DNA of 64,000 nt from Undaria pinnatifida (GCA_012845835.1 JABAKD010000029.1:13940392-14004391), one strand, 5' to 3'; positions 23,001 through 33,770 are shown, numbered from the stretch's first letter. Program-made: numbers and translations. Notes: generated by a model from the letters alone, not told the origin.

Positions 23001-26000
23001 AAAAAAGGTCGGAAAACATGTTTTTTTACCTGGTTATTTTCGTTGATTCTTCTGGCGGTGGGTTTGACGGGTGATACTCTGTATCTCGGTGTGCCTTCAT
23101 GTATCTTAGTGTCCTCTTTTTTTTTTAATGAAATTATTCCAACAACGTCAGCTCGCCCCGTTTATTCGTCGTTACATCACGTCCCTTTGTGGAGCTCCCT
23201 TCTTTCGTCGATAATGTACCTCCACGTACTTTGTGCATATCGTCACCCTCTTTTTTCGCTCCGTGTTGTCGTCGGTACCTCCTTGAATGTGCAGTCTATT
23301 TACTATTTGCGCGTCCGTTTGCGACAGAAGGATGGCCGAACGGACTGAAAACCGTCGATTCACAACTCTACCGTTTACCGTTGTGTATCTCCGTGTGTTC
23401 GTCGGTACCTGCGTGCCTTCGTCGGTTCCTCCGTGTAGCTTTGTGCGTACCGTTTGTGTGTCCCACTTTCCCTTTTTTTCCTTCCTTTGCTCGTCGATAC
23501 CCCTGCTAGCCTTTGTGCACGCACCTCCTTTTGTTCGTCGGTGAGGCTCGTCCGTTTATCTTTTGTGGTTGTCCCGTGTATTCGTCGGGTCTGACGTGTA
23601 TTCGTCGGTATCTCCGTCCCTTCTTCTGTATGATACCTTGTTGTAGGCTATTTATGCGTCCGTCCGCGACGAAAAGGCTGCGGAACTGACCAAAAAACTA
23701 GCCGAAGCTCCCAAACTGGCGAAGAAGCGCTGGGCATTCGCTATGAAGGACACGTCCACCAAGGACACCGCACGGGTGAGTCATGGACCCCTTCGGGGAG
23801 CTTACCTACCAAACAACTTGCCCGCTTAGATAGTTTGGGCCGGTGCGCTGCTTGCGTTTGCGAGCAGAAATCTCTTCCTGGTCGGATCGAGGTACGGGCG
23901 TAGACCCAACCCAACCCCTAACCCTACCCCTAACCCTAACCCTAACCCTGACCCCAACCCTGACCCCAACCCGGACCCAAAAGGGGCCAGAAACGGGCGA
24001 GAAACGCGGCTGCGCCGCTTTTGGATTTTACTCCGGAGTATAAAATATCATTTCGATCTGCGGACCACCACATAGCCCTCGGCCAACGAGAGAGCGTAAA
24101 AACTACCTCCAAGACCCGGGCGGCCACATTGTTAGGTCTTCTGCCTTCGGGGCATGAGAGGAAATTTCTCCGAAGCTTCGTTGGAACGTTCTTGGTTAGG
24201 GCCGTGACTCTGCCAATTGGGACTATACTCACAGTGGCTATACTAGTAGTGACTAAGCGAACAGTGACTGTGCTTGTATTAATGGTTGGTCTCCGACTAA
24301 TTGTCGGTTTGCTCGGTAATAGATAGATTACAATAATTAGTTGTGTGCTATTTTTTTGCGTATTTCCGCTTTTTTGCATCTGACCGGGGAAAAATGGCGG
24401 CAATAAATGGCGAAGGCTGTTAGTTGGCAGACTAGAAATCGCTGACTAGTTATTTATACACGGTATTTTCTAGTCTGCCTATTTACGGGGGACCCTAGTA
24501 AATAGGACCTACGGTGGAAACAAAAACCTATATATTCATCTATTTTCACTAACGATATTTGGTCCTATTTACTATCGTCCTCCGCAATAGGGCTAGTAAT
24601 AGTAAGGACCTACGGTGGACAAAAAAACCTATATATTCATCTATTTTTACTAACAATATTTGGTCCTATTTACTATCGTCCTCCGTAATAACTACCGGGT
24701 GCCTACCATTTACTATTACTATTACTATTACTATTATTTACTATTACTATTACTATTACTATTACGAAGGACGATAGTAAATAGGACCAAATATTGTTAG
24801 TAAAAATAGATGAATATATAGGTTTTTGTGTCCACCGTAGGTCCTATTTACTAGGATTCCCCCGTAGTAGCACAATGAATAAATGGCGTGCGGTTATTTG
24901 CGTACTGTTGTGCTGCATGTTTGCAGTCTGACCGGTGCATTTGTGGCTCGACGTGCGGTGTTTACTGGCAAGGAGTAAATCGAAATAATGTCATAAGTCA
25001 TGAGGTAAAAAGGTCACAACCCTAAATATAGGGCCAAATTGGCGGTACGTTGTAAAAAAGTGAGCCTTTCTATGCCTCTCGCTCTAGCGAGCTTGAACCA
25101 GCGAAAAAGGCGGCACGACCAAAAACAACCAAAACAACCAAAAAGCCTTCCCCCTTGAGAAAACCCTGCGTCACCTTCCCCCCCCCCCCCCCCCCCCCCC
25201 CGCCAGGGGCGTTTTTTTGTTTTTGTTTTTTTATCAATCGCCGTACAGGACGCACAAAGCAAATACAAAACGTCCCCTCCTCCATCACAGACCCCTGAGT
25301 TACCCCCCTCCCGCTGCTGTGCTTTATTTCGTCCTTTGAATCCCACCCTGTTGTGCTGCTTTTGTTTCTTCCACCCCAATAGTCCTATTGGTGCTGCTTT
25401 TGATTCTTAAATCAATCGTCCTGCTCTACGGTTTATTGTTTCTTCAACCTCCTTCGTGTCGAAAGGGACGCGTGGTCAATTGTCAAATGGCTAAGGCAAG
25501 CAACAACTGAGTCCCCTCCCACCCAGGGTCTATGGTCATACGACTACGGCCATGCACAAACTGAGTACCCCCCTCTCTTCCCCCTTGCTGTGCTGTGTGG
25601 TTTTAACCAATCGCTCGATGTCCGTCTGACAGGCGCCGATCGTCTTGAGGGACGGAGATGGGGTGATGAGGGGCGCTACGGTAAGCGAGGAGATGGGCTT
25701 GAGCTACGCCGATGAAAACCTCTTCCGCCGCGACGTGCGACGATCGACAGCTCTCCGGCAGATGGAGTAGCCAGCCAAAATTAGACTGGAGGTTGAGGTT
25801 GGGGGTGGAGGATACGAGATGGGACGTGGCAGGGTAGGTAGTTATCCCGCACGTAGTGTTAGAGAACCGAGTCGAAATTGGTGTCGTAGCGATTGTTGTT
25901 TGGCGTACTTTTCTGCAGGGGATGCTGTTGAAACAACCCCGGATTTTAACCACCGCCCCTCCGGTGGCTCTGCCCTGCAGGGGTTGGCCAGGTTGAAGCC

Positions 26001-26779
26001 CAGGAATGACGGCTTTTACCCCTTTACAGCTGCACCACGTATTTCTGGACACTACTAGGAATTAGAGTGGAACATGGACACATGCTACTAATAGTACTAG
26101 AGGTGCACCAACCATTGTTCTTTCTGGTGCTCCTAACATCTTGAGGAGCTGGCTCTATTTGCCTTTTAAGGAAAAATCTTATCTCGAGAGGGTAAACACT
26201 GATGCTCCTATGCAACATATTGGGGAGCTGGCTCTATTTGCCTTCTAAGGCAAAAGCTTATCTCGAGAGAGTAAACACTGATGCTCCCATGCAACATACT
26301 GAGGAGCTGGCTCTATTTGCCTTGCAAGGCAAAAACTTATCTCGAGAGAGTAGACACTGATGCTCCTATGCAACATATTGAGAAGCTGGCTCTATTTGCC
26401 TTGTAAGGCAAAAGCTTATCTTGAGAGAGTAAACGTAAAGTGTTTTTGTGATGAAACAATCCCATGGCCTAGTCATACATACCCGAAAACCGTATTTGCA
26501 ACACAAATAATGGCATAGACTAGACTAGACTATATACCGACGGTTTTGGGTTAAGGCGACCCCCGTCATTTCAGAAAACAGAATGGCCAAAAAAGGGTAT
26601 ACCTCTGTGGACATCGTGTAGCGTGCGTCAACGGCGGCTATCCCCTTCACGACACTGCACCCGCTTTTTGGAACACAATAGTGCTCTACTGGTAGGATTT
26701 TGCGTCGGAAAAAGCTGATCTTGCAGTGTTAAACGACCGCAACCTTCGTGCCCTGCATCCTGTACCCGCGACTGGGTAG
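14032..26779 (+). CDS. Probable mitochondrial small-subunit ribosomal protein mS45 (Bot1-like), nine exons
   Basis: Exons: 14032-14142, 15371-15559, 16508-16642, 17248-17342, 18413-18532, 19786-19933, 23647-23775, 25633-25680, 26696-26779. Phases match throughout, giving 352 aa. The N-terminus (QSAGGSFSRGAIKALGLRG) is Arg/Ser-rich without acidic residues, as expected of a mitochondrial presequence. The core, IPDNWFRGHVPDLIKRKMFE, then WQQDPVKNSAMSLAKRYG and VQAILTMKQ, resembles the Bot1/mS45 pattern of a short helix, a D-P-x-K-N-S step and a helix-turn-helix-like segment. Then come YEIYPEIEELM, KAIYASVRDEK and KKRWAFAMKDTS. Splice sites are canonical. The first exon and last exon are the least certain: the last ends ALHPVPATG then TAG, but a further exon cannot be excluded. 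The family call rests on pattern memory, so a generic mitochondrial regulator protein is the alternative. Confidence 0.7.
15005..15122 (-). repeat. Poly-G-linked dispersed repeat, copy 1
   Basis: On the minus strand a poly-G run (plus-strand C run at about 15097-15121) is followed by ACTCATTTGTTGCTTACC, GTCATTTGACCA and TTCGAGACAGAGC. The same order occurs near 25438, 54350, 54750 and 62512. Confidence 0.65.
15160..15228 (+). repeat. Upstream copy of the mS45 exon-2 acceptor region
   Basis: CTCAACCTCAGCACGGAACG and AGACGCCAGC mirror the true exon-2 start at 15376-15412. The preceding TTCTCGACCAACAATGCGC mirrors 15337-15357. The copy lies about 185 bp upstream and lacks the full exon. Confidence 0.65.
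16394..16476 (+). mobile_element. CAA-tailed SINE-like element (family B), 3' fragment
   Basis: AGTGGCTGGAGCTTGTCCTG, TGACCACGGACTTG and GTTAATGTGAGAACAACAA match the 3' end of the elements at 38325 and (inverted) 28160. It lies just upstream of mS45 exon 3. Confidence 0.55.
18830..19300. repeat. Pentamer satellite (GGGTC)n/(GGGTA)n bounded by TTCACGGGTC inverted ends
   Basis: About 280 bp of GGGTC units grade into GGGTA units, followed by CCCGA-rich sequence. The whole begins ATTCACGGGTC and ends GACCCGTGAACAT, so the ends are inverted. A smaller relative lies at 59043-59222. It sits in mS45 intron 5. Confidence 0.75.
20108..20250 (+). repeat. Decayed copy of the 3' half of mS45 exon 6
   Basis: CTCAAGAGCCAAGACGAAGT and CGCGGCCGACCTTAA repeat exon-6 sequence of 19877-19913. 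About 65 bp on, AAACAAGCGATCCAGCAAGG plus TGAACA echoes the exon-6 donor at 19918-19940. An internal TAG and indels make it non-coding. Confidence 0.75.
20505..21390. repeat. Cluster of CACACCCC-rich short repeats in mS45 intron 6
   Basis: Variants of TTGCATAAAATAACACACCCC and CACACCCGGTGGTAA recur in direct and inverted order at 20515-20720 and 21160-21385, with CTGCTTCGACTGCTGCTCCG-type short repeats between them. No exon is supported. Confidence 0.5.
21045..21108 (-). repeat. IDPKFV-type module, copy 3
   Basis: The minus strand reads MTIDPKFVELTADVVK, the best preserved copy of the module. It lies in mS45 intron 6 in antisense orientation. Confidence 0.6.
21776..22380 (+). repeat. 20-bp satellite, about 30 units
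   Basis: The unit is ACCCAACCATTTGGTTTTGA with common CAT/CGT and TTT/TTA/TTC variants. Each unit holds an imperfect palindrome, AACCATTTGGTT. Because 20 is not a multiple of 3, all three minus-strand frames give a degenerate 20-aa repeat; these are not genes. The array ends beside a SINE fragment. Confidence 0.95.
22402..22540 (+). mobile_element. tRNA-derived SINE family A, truncated copy
   Basis: Matches the body of the SINE at 31545-31665 (AAAAATCGACGAGCA, TGCGCGATGAAA, GACCACGGCTTGTCCAGA) but lacks the tRNA-like head. The 5' side is replaced by the end of the 20-bp satellite. Confidence 0.6.
22612..22682 (+). repeat. IDPKFV-type module, copy 4
   Basis: CGCAGCTTGCAGAGATGGGT then ATCGAT...CCGAACTCACAGCTGACG matches the module, with a frameshift that breaks the peptide. 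Confidence 0.5.
23904..23977 (+). repeat. Interstitial telomere-like tract
   Basis: Several CCCTAA hexamers in a row, with CCCCTAA and CCCTGA variants either side, i.e. the TTAGGG class on the other strand. It lies in mS45 intron 7. Confidence 0.7.
24483..24868. mobile_element. Foldback/MITE element with long inverted arms
   Basis: The ends are inverted: TACGGGGGACCCTAGTAAAT at the left and ATTTACTAGGATTCCCCCGTA at the right. Arms of about 85-100 bp contain ACCTATATATTCATCTATTT. The left arm is present twice in direct orientation (24486-24585, 24600-24692) and the right arm is its reverse complement (24766-24865). A (TTACTA)n microsatellite fills the loop. A relic of the family is at 51197-51475. 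Confidence 0.8.
25438..25522 (-). repeat. Poly-G-linked dispersed repeat, copy 2
   Basis: The minus strand reads GGGACTCAGTTGTTGCTTGC, then CATTTGACAATTGACCACGC and TCCCTTTCGACAC. A long C run lies about 240 bp upstream at 25178-25201. Confidence 0.55.
26080..26600 (+). repeat. Foldback-arm relative with a four-unit ~78-bp tandem expansion
   Basis: The flanks match the left arm of the 29587-30836 element (GGTGCACCAACCA...; ATCCCATGGCCTAG; GACGGTTTTGGGTTAAGG...CCCCCGTCATTTCAGAAA). Between them (26128-26436) are four units containing GAGCTGGCTCTATTTGCCTT and TTATCTCGAGAGAGTA. It lies in mS45 intron 8. Confidence 0.65.
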
Positions 26780-27235
26780 AAGGCAAGTGCGCCCCGGATA
26801 CAGGATAACTATTTTTCCAACCAAAGATTCAACCCCCCCCCCCCCCCCCTTCCCCCCTTCCCCCCCTGCTCTTCTTTTTCGATTGTCGTACCTGATACGA
26901 ACGTGCAAACTGAACAAAGCCTTCGTTTTCGATCTGAAATCCGAACGGAGAGTATTGGATAAAACTTCAACTGGGGGTAACTTTCTGCGAGTAGCCGTTG
27001 TACTGGTTTGCCAGTAGGCGTCTTTGTTGATGTCGTCGCTCGGCATAGCCGCTTTCGACGAAGGACCTTGCGTATACGTTACAAATATGGCCCATTTGAC
27101 ATGGACACATGAGCCGTTTCGGAGACCCAGGCACCCGATCCTCCCACACGCTTTTCCCCAATGTCTCGTCTACCCAACTTCCGGACAAATTCGCCAGTTT
27201 CAGCAGTCTGTCCCCGCTCTCCAACACCATTCTCC

Positions 27236-29420
27236 AGTGTCAACTGGGGTCTCTCCAATTTTCACACTTCTCCATTGTTACTGGAGTCTCTCCGACTTGC
27301 CATAATAATCCTCAACGTCAACTGGGGTCTCTCCAACTCACACGCTCTCCCACTCCCACTCCCACTATAGCATTCCCCAATGTCAATTGGAGTCTCTCCA
27401 ACTCCCCTTATAGTTTCAACTGGGGTCTCCCTATAACTTCCCACATAGAGTGTCAACTGGGGTCTCTCCAACTTCCCATAGTGTCAACTGGGGTCTCTCC
27501 ACTTTTCCATAGTGTCAACTGGAGGGTTTCTATAACTACCCATAGTGTCAACTAAGGTCTCTCCAACTTCCCATAGAGTGTCAACTGGGGTGTCTCCAAC
27601 TTCCCATAGTGTCAACTGGGGTCTCCCCAACTCCCCATACGATGTCAACTGGAGTCTCTCCAACTTCCCATAGAGTGTCAACTGGGGTCTCTCCATCTTC
27701 CCAAAGTGTCAGCTGGGGTCTCTCTAACTTCCCATAGAGTGTCAACTGGAGTCTCTCCAACTTCCCATAGGGTGTCAACTGGGGTCTCTCCCAATCATAG
27801 TGTCAGCTGGGATCTCTCTAACTTCCAATAGACTGTCCACTGGGATATCTCCAACTTTCCATAGAGTGTCAAATGGGGTCTCTCCATATTCCCATAGTGC
27901 CAACTGGGGTCTTTCCAACTTTCCATAGTGTTGACTGGGGTCTCTCCAACTTCCCATACAGTGTCAATTGGGATCTCTCCAACTTCCCATAGAGTACCAA
28001 GTGGGGTCTCTCCAACTTCCTATAGTGTCAATTGGGGTCTCTCCAACTTCCCATAGAGTGTCAACTGGGGACTCTCTAACTTCCCATAGTGTCAAGTGGA
28101 GGGGTCTCTCCAACTTCTCATAGAGTGTCAACTGGGGTCTCTCCAACTTCCCATAGTGTTGTCGTTGTTGTTCCGACATTAACTCGCATAATCAAGTCCG
28201 TGGTCACAGGACAGGCTCCAGTCACTCTGGAGCTGGCGAATACCCCAGGGACAAACACAAGCAAGCCAAAGGTGGTACATGCATAGTCTATATCACAGCT
28301 GATGCAATTCATGCCTCCACCAGAAATATTTAGAAAGTGAAATCGAGAGTCAGCCTACGATGTGCCAGGTCCATACTGGTGCATACCTGGTACGTCTCAA
28401 TACTCGCGCCTGGAAAAACCGACTATACCGCTTGCCACCCAAGAAAGAGTACCACGTATATATTGCACGTAGTACCTATCACTACACACGTACGACAGAG
28501 GTAACTCAGTTGGAAAAAAGAAACAAAGAAACGATAAAAAGATAAAGGAAAGAAAAGAAAAGAAGGCGAAAAACGGAAAAGTTTCAACTGGGGTCTCTCT
28601 AACTTCCCATAGAGTGTCAACTGGGGTCTCGCCAACTTCCCATAGAGTGTCAACTAGGGTTGGGTTTCTCCAACTTCCCATAGAGGGTCAACTGGGATCT
28701 CTTCAACTTCCCATGGAGTGTCAACTGGAGTCTCTCCAACTTTCCCATAAAGTGTCCACTAAGGGTCTCTCCATCTTCCCACAGTGTCAACTGGGGTCTC
28801 TCCAACTCCCGATAGAGTGTCAACTGGAGTCTCTCCAATATCCCATAAAGTGTCAGCTGGGGTTTCTCCAATCTCCCATAGTGTCAACTGGGGTCTCTCT
28901 AACTTCCCATAGAGTGTCAACTGGTGTCTCCCCAACTTCTCATAGAGTGTCAACTAGAGTCTCTCCAACTTCCCATGGAGGGTCAACTCGGGTCTCTCCA
29001 ACTTCCCACTCCAACTTTTCATAGAGGGTCAACTGGAATCTCTCCAACTTGCCATAGAGTGTCAACTGAGATCTCTCCAACTTTCCCATAGAGTGTCCAC
29101 TAGGGTCTCTCCAACTTCCCATAGCGTCAACTGGGGTCTCTCCAACTTCCCATAGAGTGTCATCTGGAGTCTCTCCAATATCCCATAGAGTGTCAGCTGG
29201 GGTTTCTCCAACTTCTCATACAACTGAGGTTTTTCCAACTTCCCATAGTGTCAACTGAGGTCTTTCCAACTTCCCATAGCACAGCGTCAACTGGGGTCGC
29301 GCCCACTTCCCACAGAATGTCAACTGGGGCCTCTTCAACTTCCCATAGTGCCAACTGGGGTCTCTCCAACGTCCCATAGATTGCCAACTTCCCATCCGTA
29401 GATTGTGAACTGAGGTATCT
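27236..29420 (+). repeat. ~33-37 bp minisatellite array
   Basis: The unit is roughly GTGTCAACTGGGGTCTCTCC then AACTTCCCATAGA, in dozens of variant copies over 2.2 kb. It is interrupted at 28160-28583 by a SINE-like element. Reading frames in it are repeat artefacts. The array begins about 450 bp after the mS45 stop. Confidence 0.95.
28160..28583 (-). mobile_element. CAA-tailed SINE-like element (family B) inserted in the minisatellite
   Basis: About 300 bp is the reverse complement of 38325-38600: CGCATAATCAAGTCCGTGG, TCACAGGACAGGCTCCAGTC, GCATGAATTG on the element strand, and GTCAGCCTACGATGTGCCAG. The element's 3' tail is CAA-rich, seen here as TGTTGTCGTTGTTGTTCC. Minisatellite units resume directly on both sides, so it inserted into the array. 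Confidence 0.75.
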
Positions 29421-29586
29421 CTTCAACTTCCCATACGACACGTGCTGCGGTGTAAAAGTGCGTGATTTATTTTCAGGGGAAGCTCCTCTCACTCGACCAT
29501 GCGTACCTCGCCCACAGCAACTGATTTTGAGCAAACAGAAATCGAAACCCAAATGAACAAACTTGGTGGCCTATTAGTCGTAAGAC

Positions 29587-30836
29587 GAGCGCTACGATAG
29601 AGGCACACCAACCACTGTATTTTCCAGATAAGTTTCTTCAATTTGGGAGCTCAAGAGACCTTTCCTAACCCTGAAAAAAAGATTTGGAGAAAAACGAAAC
29701 TGCTTTACCGGATGAAAAATCCCCATGGCCTAGGTGTAGGACGAAAAATCATGCCAAAAAAAAAAAAAATGGGGCGTATTTCCGACGATTTTGGCTTAAG
29801 GAGCCCCGTCATTCAGAAAACATTTCAGACGAAATATGTGCTTCGTACCTCTTTCGTATCACGCGCGTCAATAACACGCGGCCTGACAACAGACACGGGC
29901 CACCACCTTCTTGCAGGTCCCTCTGTTAAACAGGTTCCGCGATGTTCACTCACTTGCCTCGTAAGAGAAACTCTTTGCATTATTCCGGCTAGCCACGGGA
30001 TAGAACAGAACGATATGCACCGAGATGGTGCAAGATTTGACCATTCCTACACCGACGAGCCTGCGAAATCATGTGAAACCACTTTTATCCCATGTTCACA
30101 TCCTAAATACTACGCCTTGCTATGCTCCCATGGCAATGCCTAAAGATTAGTCCACCCTGATGAGCCGTATATGCAGAAATAGGGAAGATTCGAGGAAACA
30201 CCCCGGTTCCACGAGATGTGGCTCTTCAAAACCCACTGCCACAACGCTACCCTCCGAAGGTAAGTCTCAGGAAAACTTTGACACAGAAAACCAAAAGCGA
30301 AGAACGAAAACCAGAAACAGACTACAGAAAACCTACCAGTAATGAAGGCCGGATTCGACAGACGCGAGAGTTATCGCTTTCCTCAGATTAGGAACAAAGG
30401 AAACAGGAGATGGAAAACGGGCAACTCCCGAGAAAGAAAAATGGGGGAACTCTCGAGGAGAAAGAAAAATAAATGCAAGAACACCGGGGTCGAAGGCGCG
30501 GGAGATAGTCGATACCTCACCGGCAAAGCTCCGAGGGGTCACAACAACGATAGACGCGTGCTGCGATGGAGGCAGCGTTTTTCGTCTGAAATTGTTTCTG
30601 AATGACGGGGGGCACCTTAACCCAAAATCGTCGAAACTCGTCGAACATTTGTCACTTTTTTTGCATAGTTCTCGTTGTGCATGTACCTAGGTCTTGGGAT
30701 TTTTCGTCCGGTAGCAGTTGTTTTTTCTCCGAAATCAGTTTTTGGAAGAGGTTATTAAGCTCCCAATTTGACGAACCTCAGAAGAAAAAGTGGTGCAGTA
30801 GCCTCTAGATCGTAGCACGCGCTCGTATCAGAACGC
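29587..30836. mobile_element. Foldback element with ~240-bp diverged inverted arms
   Basis: The left arm (29587-29832) contains ATTTGGGAGCTCAAG, TACCGGATGAAAAATCCCC, CGACGATTTTGGCTTAAGG and CCCGTCATTCAGAAA. The right arm (30597-30836) is its reverse complement at roughly two-thirds identity by eye. The interior includes 30140-30240, which resembles the 3' non-coding end of the Ty3-type element at 39786-39890. No transposase is visible. Confidence 0.6.
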
Positions 30837-33770
30837 TAAGTAACGAGACTCTGCTCACGCATGAAATAGACACGGTGCGTATCCCCGCGCAAATGATGTC
30901 GATACGGAGCGGAGAAATAACGAGGGACACTTTTTCCCCCGTGAAAAAAAAGTGAAAAGCCCAACAAAACGAACATCTCCCGAAGAACCAGAACCGAAAA
31001 CCAGGAAAACAGGATTAAAAAATACTCGAGCGCGGTGGTGGCATGAACGTCAACTAGCCACGTCCGCGCCTCGAGCTTCATCTGCGTTACCCTGAATCCC
31101 GCGTGCAACTGATCTACCGCGACGGAGATGAAGGCGCAGGGAACCTTGAGTCCCTTCAGTCGAAGTCGTGTAGCGAGCCGGAGAGAGCGGATGCTTGACC
31201 AGTCTCGGGTCGACCAGAAAATGCATAAAACATTCCCCGTTGGTGGTGGTTGTACGAGCGCTGATTTTTACCAATCACCACAAGCCTTCGTCGGCTTTGT
31301 ACCCACAATGGGCTCCGTTGGGCAGCACCGTAGTGCTGTAGTGGCGTAACCAGTCAGCGCACGGCACATAGTCGTAGCCAGGTGCCACAAATCTAGCCGG
31401 TCGCCCCGGTGGCGTGTCAGGTTATCCTCGAGCCTGGTAAAGGTCAGTTTCGTGAGTTCGAATCCCCCCGAGTGCATACTCGTGTAAATTCGTGGGGACT
31501 TTTTCTTGCGCACAAATTGACTTGCGGAAAACGCGAGAGCGTGAGTTAGCAACATTCGATGAAAAATCGACGAGCAGTGGGATTGCTGAACCCTATGCGC
31601 GATAAAAATTGAAGGCAAGAACCGGGGGGACACCTGTGACCACGGCTTGTCCAGAAGCTGGACAGTAGAAGTGTGCAAAAAAGAAGAAAACAAAAAAGCG
31701 CACGGGAAATTGCCCGTTGTGCAACCCCAATGAAAGAATCCGACGGTGTTGACGGTTGGTTTGGTGTTGCTGGTTCGGAGTGCCTGCCCAGTAGAGCAAT
31801 ATATGTTGTCGTGAGAGCTGGATTTTCACCTCCCGTTCCCATGATGGGCGAGATAACTCAGTCCAAGTCGTCTCGTACATCACGACGATGACCCCACCTC
31901 GACCGCGGGCCGATTTGTTACCGGTGATTTTTTTCACCTTGAGCCGCTGTGTAGGGGTGCCGACGGGTCGTCCTAAGTGACGTGATAAGGGGGGGATTTT
32001 TTTGTGAAAATATTGAGCGACGCGTGTTGCGTCAACCCGTCCGGAAGACACTTAGGCGTGTCGCCGCGGTCGTGGTGATTAGCGCGGGGCTTGTAGCGCT
32101 CGACGGAGACGCGGCGGTGCGATCTGCGCCGAGCATGTCCTTGGGGAGATCGAATTAGAGGAGTTTATCCCCGAGGGGGGAACTGTCTGCTGTGTCGGTA
32201 GACGGATAGGGGCAGACCGATGTTTTAAGGAGCCGTCCAATTGAGCGCAAATTTGGCCTTGAGCGTGCCGGGCTTCGCGCCCTGGCGAATAGCGGAGGCC
32301 GTATGATACAACCAAGTCCAATTACCCGCAACGAAGTTGGGGACCTGACGCAAAGCGTCTAAAAGAGCCCACCAGGTAGCTTTTGCCGTTCCACGCGAGA
32401 AGCTGTTAATGCATGCAATATCTTTGGTGCACTATTTTGGGTCACGATGCGAGGTCGCATTATGCGACGTGATCGCGGGCTACGCGCAGATTGTCACCGA
32501 CTCCGGAGCGGTCGAAAGTTGTAAAAGAGGGAGGCGCGGGAGCCGGCGCACGTAGACCTCGTTGGGGGCCAGACAAGAGGTGGCGATGGCCGAATTGTCG
32601 TGGGCGAATTCCACGTGAGGTAGTTGCGCATCCCAATCGTTTCGGGGCACTCGTTGACGACCACAGCCGGCATTTGAGCCATTGTGTGGTGGGCACTCTC
32701 CACACCACCGTTATCGCCCGGGTCACAGGAGCTGATGGCGTTTTTTCGACCACACCCAGAAGCTCGCAGGCTGCGGACGAAAGCTTAGAGCAGAACTGGA
32801 GGCCGTTGTTAGAGAGGATGCTACGTGGACACCCCCAAAGGGGAATGCATCGGTTGATAGGGGCATTGGCCGTACCCTGAGCTGCAACTCCAGCGTCAGT
32901 GACAGCGAATATGTCGGCACAGCCCTGAGTACGGCAGTGCCCCTGAAGCACCGGGGGGTAATTTTGTCGGATTAGCCCCCAAGAGGGCACCGCAAAAATT
33001 GGAGTAAAAATGGCGTCGGTGGCAGGCCACAATGGTGCGCGGCCAAGGCGGCCATCAACGGTATCGGCTAAAACAAAAACGGGGGTGACGAGTGTCCCGG
33101 CAGGAACAGAAAGGTCGTCAGTCCTCATACGTGGCCCGTGTGCACGAAAATCGCGAAAATAAGCGGAGATCAAGGGGAGTCCACACAAAACGGCGCTGTC
33201 GGGCTGGGGTACCAGCCTACCCAAGCCAATACCGGCGACCGGTGTAAAGGGGGGGTGTAGGCCGCAAGCCCCGGTGAGGCATACGGCCTTACCGTCTACA
33301 GGGGCGAGGCGGCTAAAACCACTGCGGTCGTGCTCAGTCGCCAGCTATGGCAGATGGGAGAGGGAATCGGCATTACCGTTGGCACTGCCCTTCGGATACT
33401 CCGATATCCATTCGATTCCCTTCATGACGTCAGCTACTGGGCCCCCTCCACTTTCCACACTGTTCCTCGGTGTGTCACCTGGGGCCTCGTAAAACGGAAC
33501 TTAACATATTGCCTGTTTGACCCCTCTGACCTCTCTCGAAGGGTCACCACTAACGCATGTTTCCCTTCAAAGTACTCTAAACGGTTTTATCGCGCACGCC
33601 GTCGAGGTCCCCGAAGGGTTGAATCAAAAGTACACATGTTTTTTGTCTTCATGTGCTGCGGCAAGGACATTCGATTTCAATCGCAACGGCATCTCGGAGC
33701 TACATTGTCGGGCGGTGTCAAACATACCCATGACGATATTTGAAGCAAATGTAGTTTGTAGTGCCGACCT
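30140..33770 (-). pseudogene. Decayed Ty3/gypsy relative without LTRs
   Basis: Collinear with 39786 to about 44150 of the LTR element, but with internal deletions. The minus strand keeps the Tudor-like segment end (near 31274-31050: SPARYTTSTE), the chromodomain-like end, and integrase remnants at 33224-32460 with many frameshifts and stops. A SINE (31397-31665) is inserted in the Tudor-like/chromodomain junction region, and a foldback arm (30597-30836) interrupts the 3' part. No LTR is recognised at either edge. Confidence 0.75.
31397..31665 (+). mobile_element. tRNA-derived SINE family A, full copy
   Basis: A-box match TGGCGTGTCAGG and B-box GAGTTCGAATCCCC lie about 45 bp apart, followed by the family body (GCGAGAGCGTGAGTTAGCAA, AATCGACGAGCAGTGG, GTGACCACGGCTTGTCCAGA). 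Flanking sequence on both sides matches adjacent positions (about 41020-41055) of the Ty3-type element, so the SINE inserted into the older element copy. Confidence 0.75.

Noticed and set aside
25918-25999. Alternative terminal exon for the mS45-like gene after TTTTCTGCAG
   Set aside because: Gives an open but unconserved tail; the 26696-26779 exon in the same phase has a more typical coding composition, though the choice is not certain.
27236-29420. CRISPR-like regular repeats
   Set aside because: Units are contiguous without unique spacers and the DNA is clearly eukaryotic.
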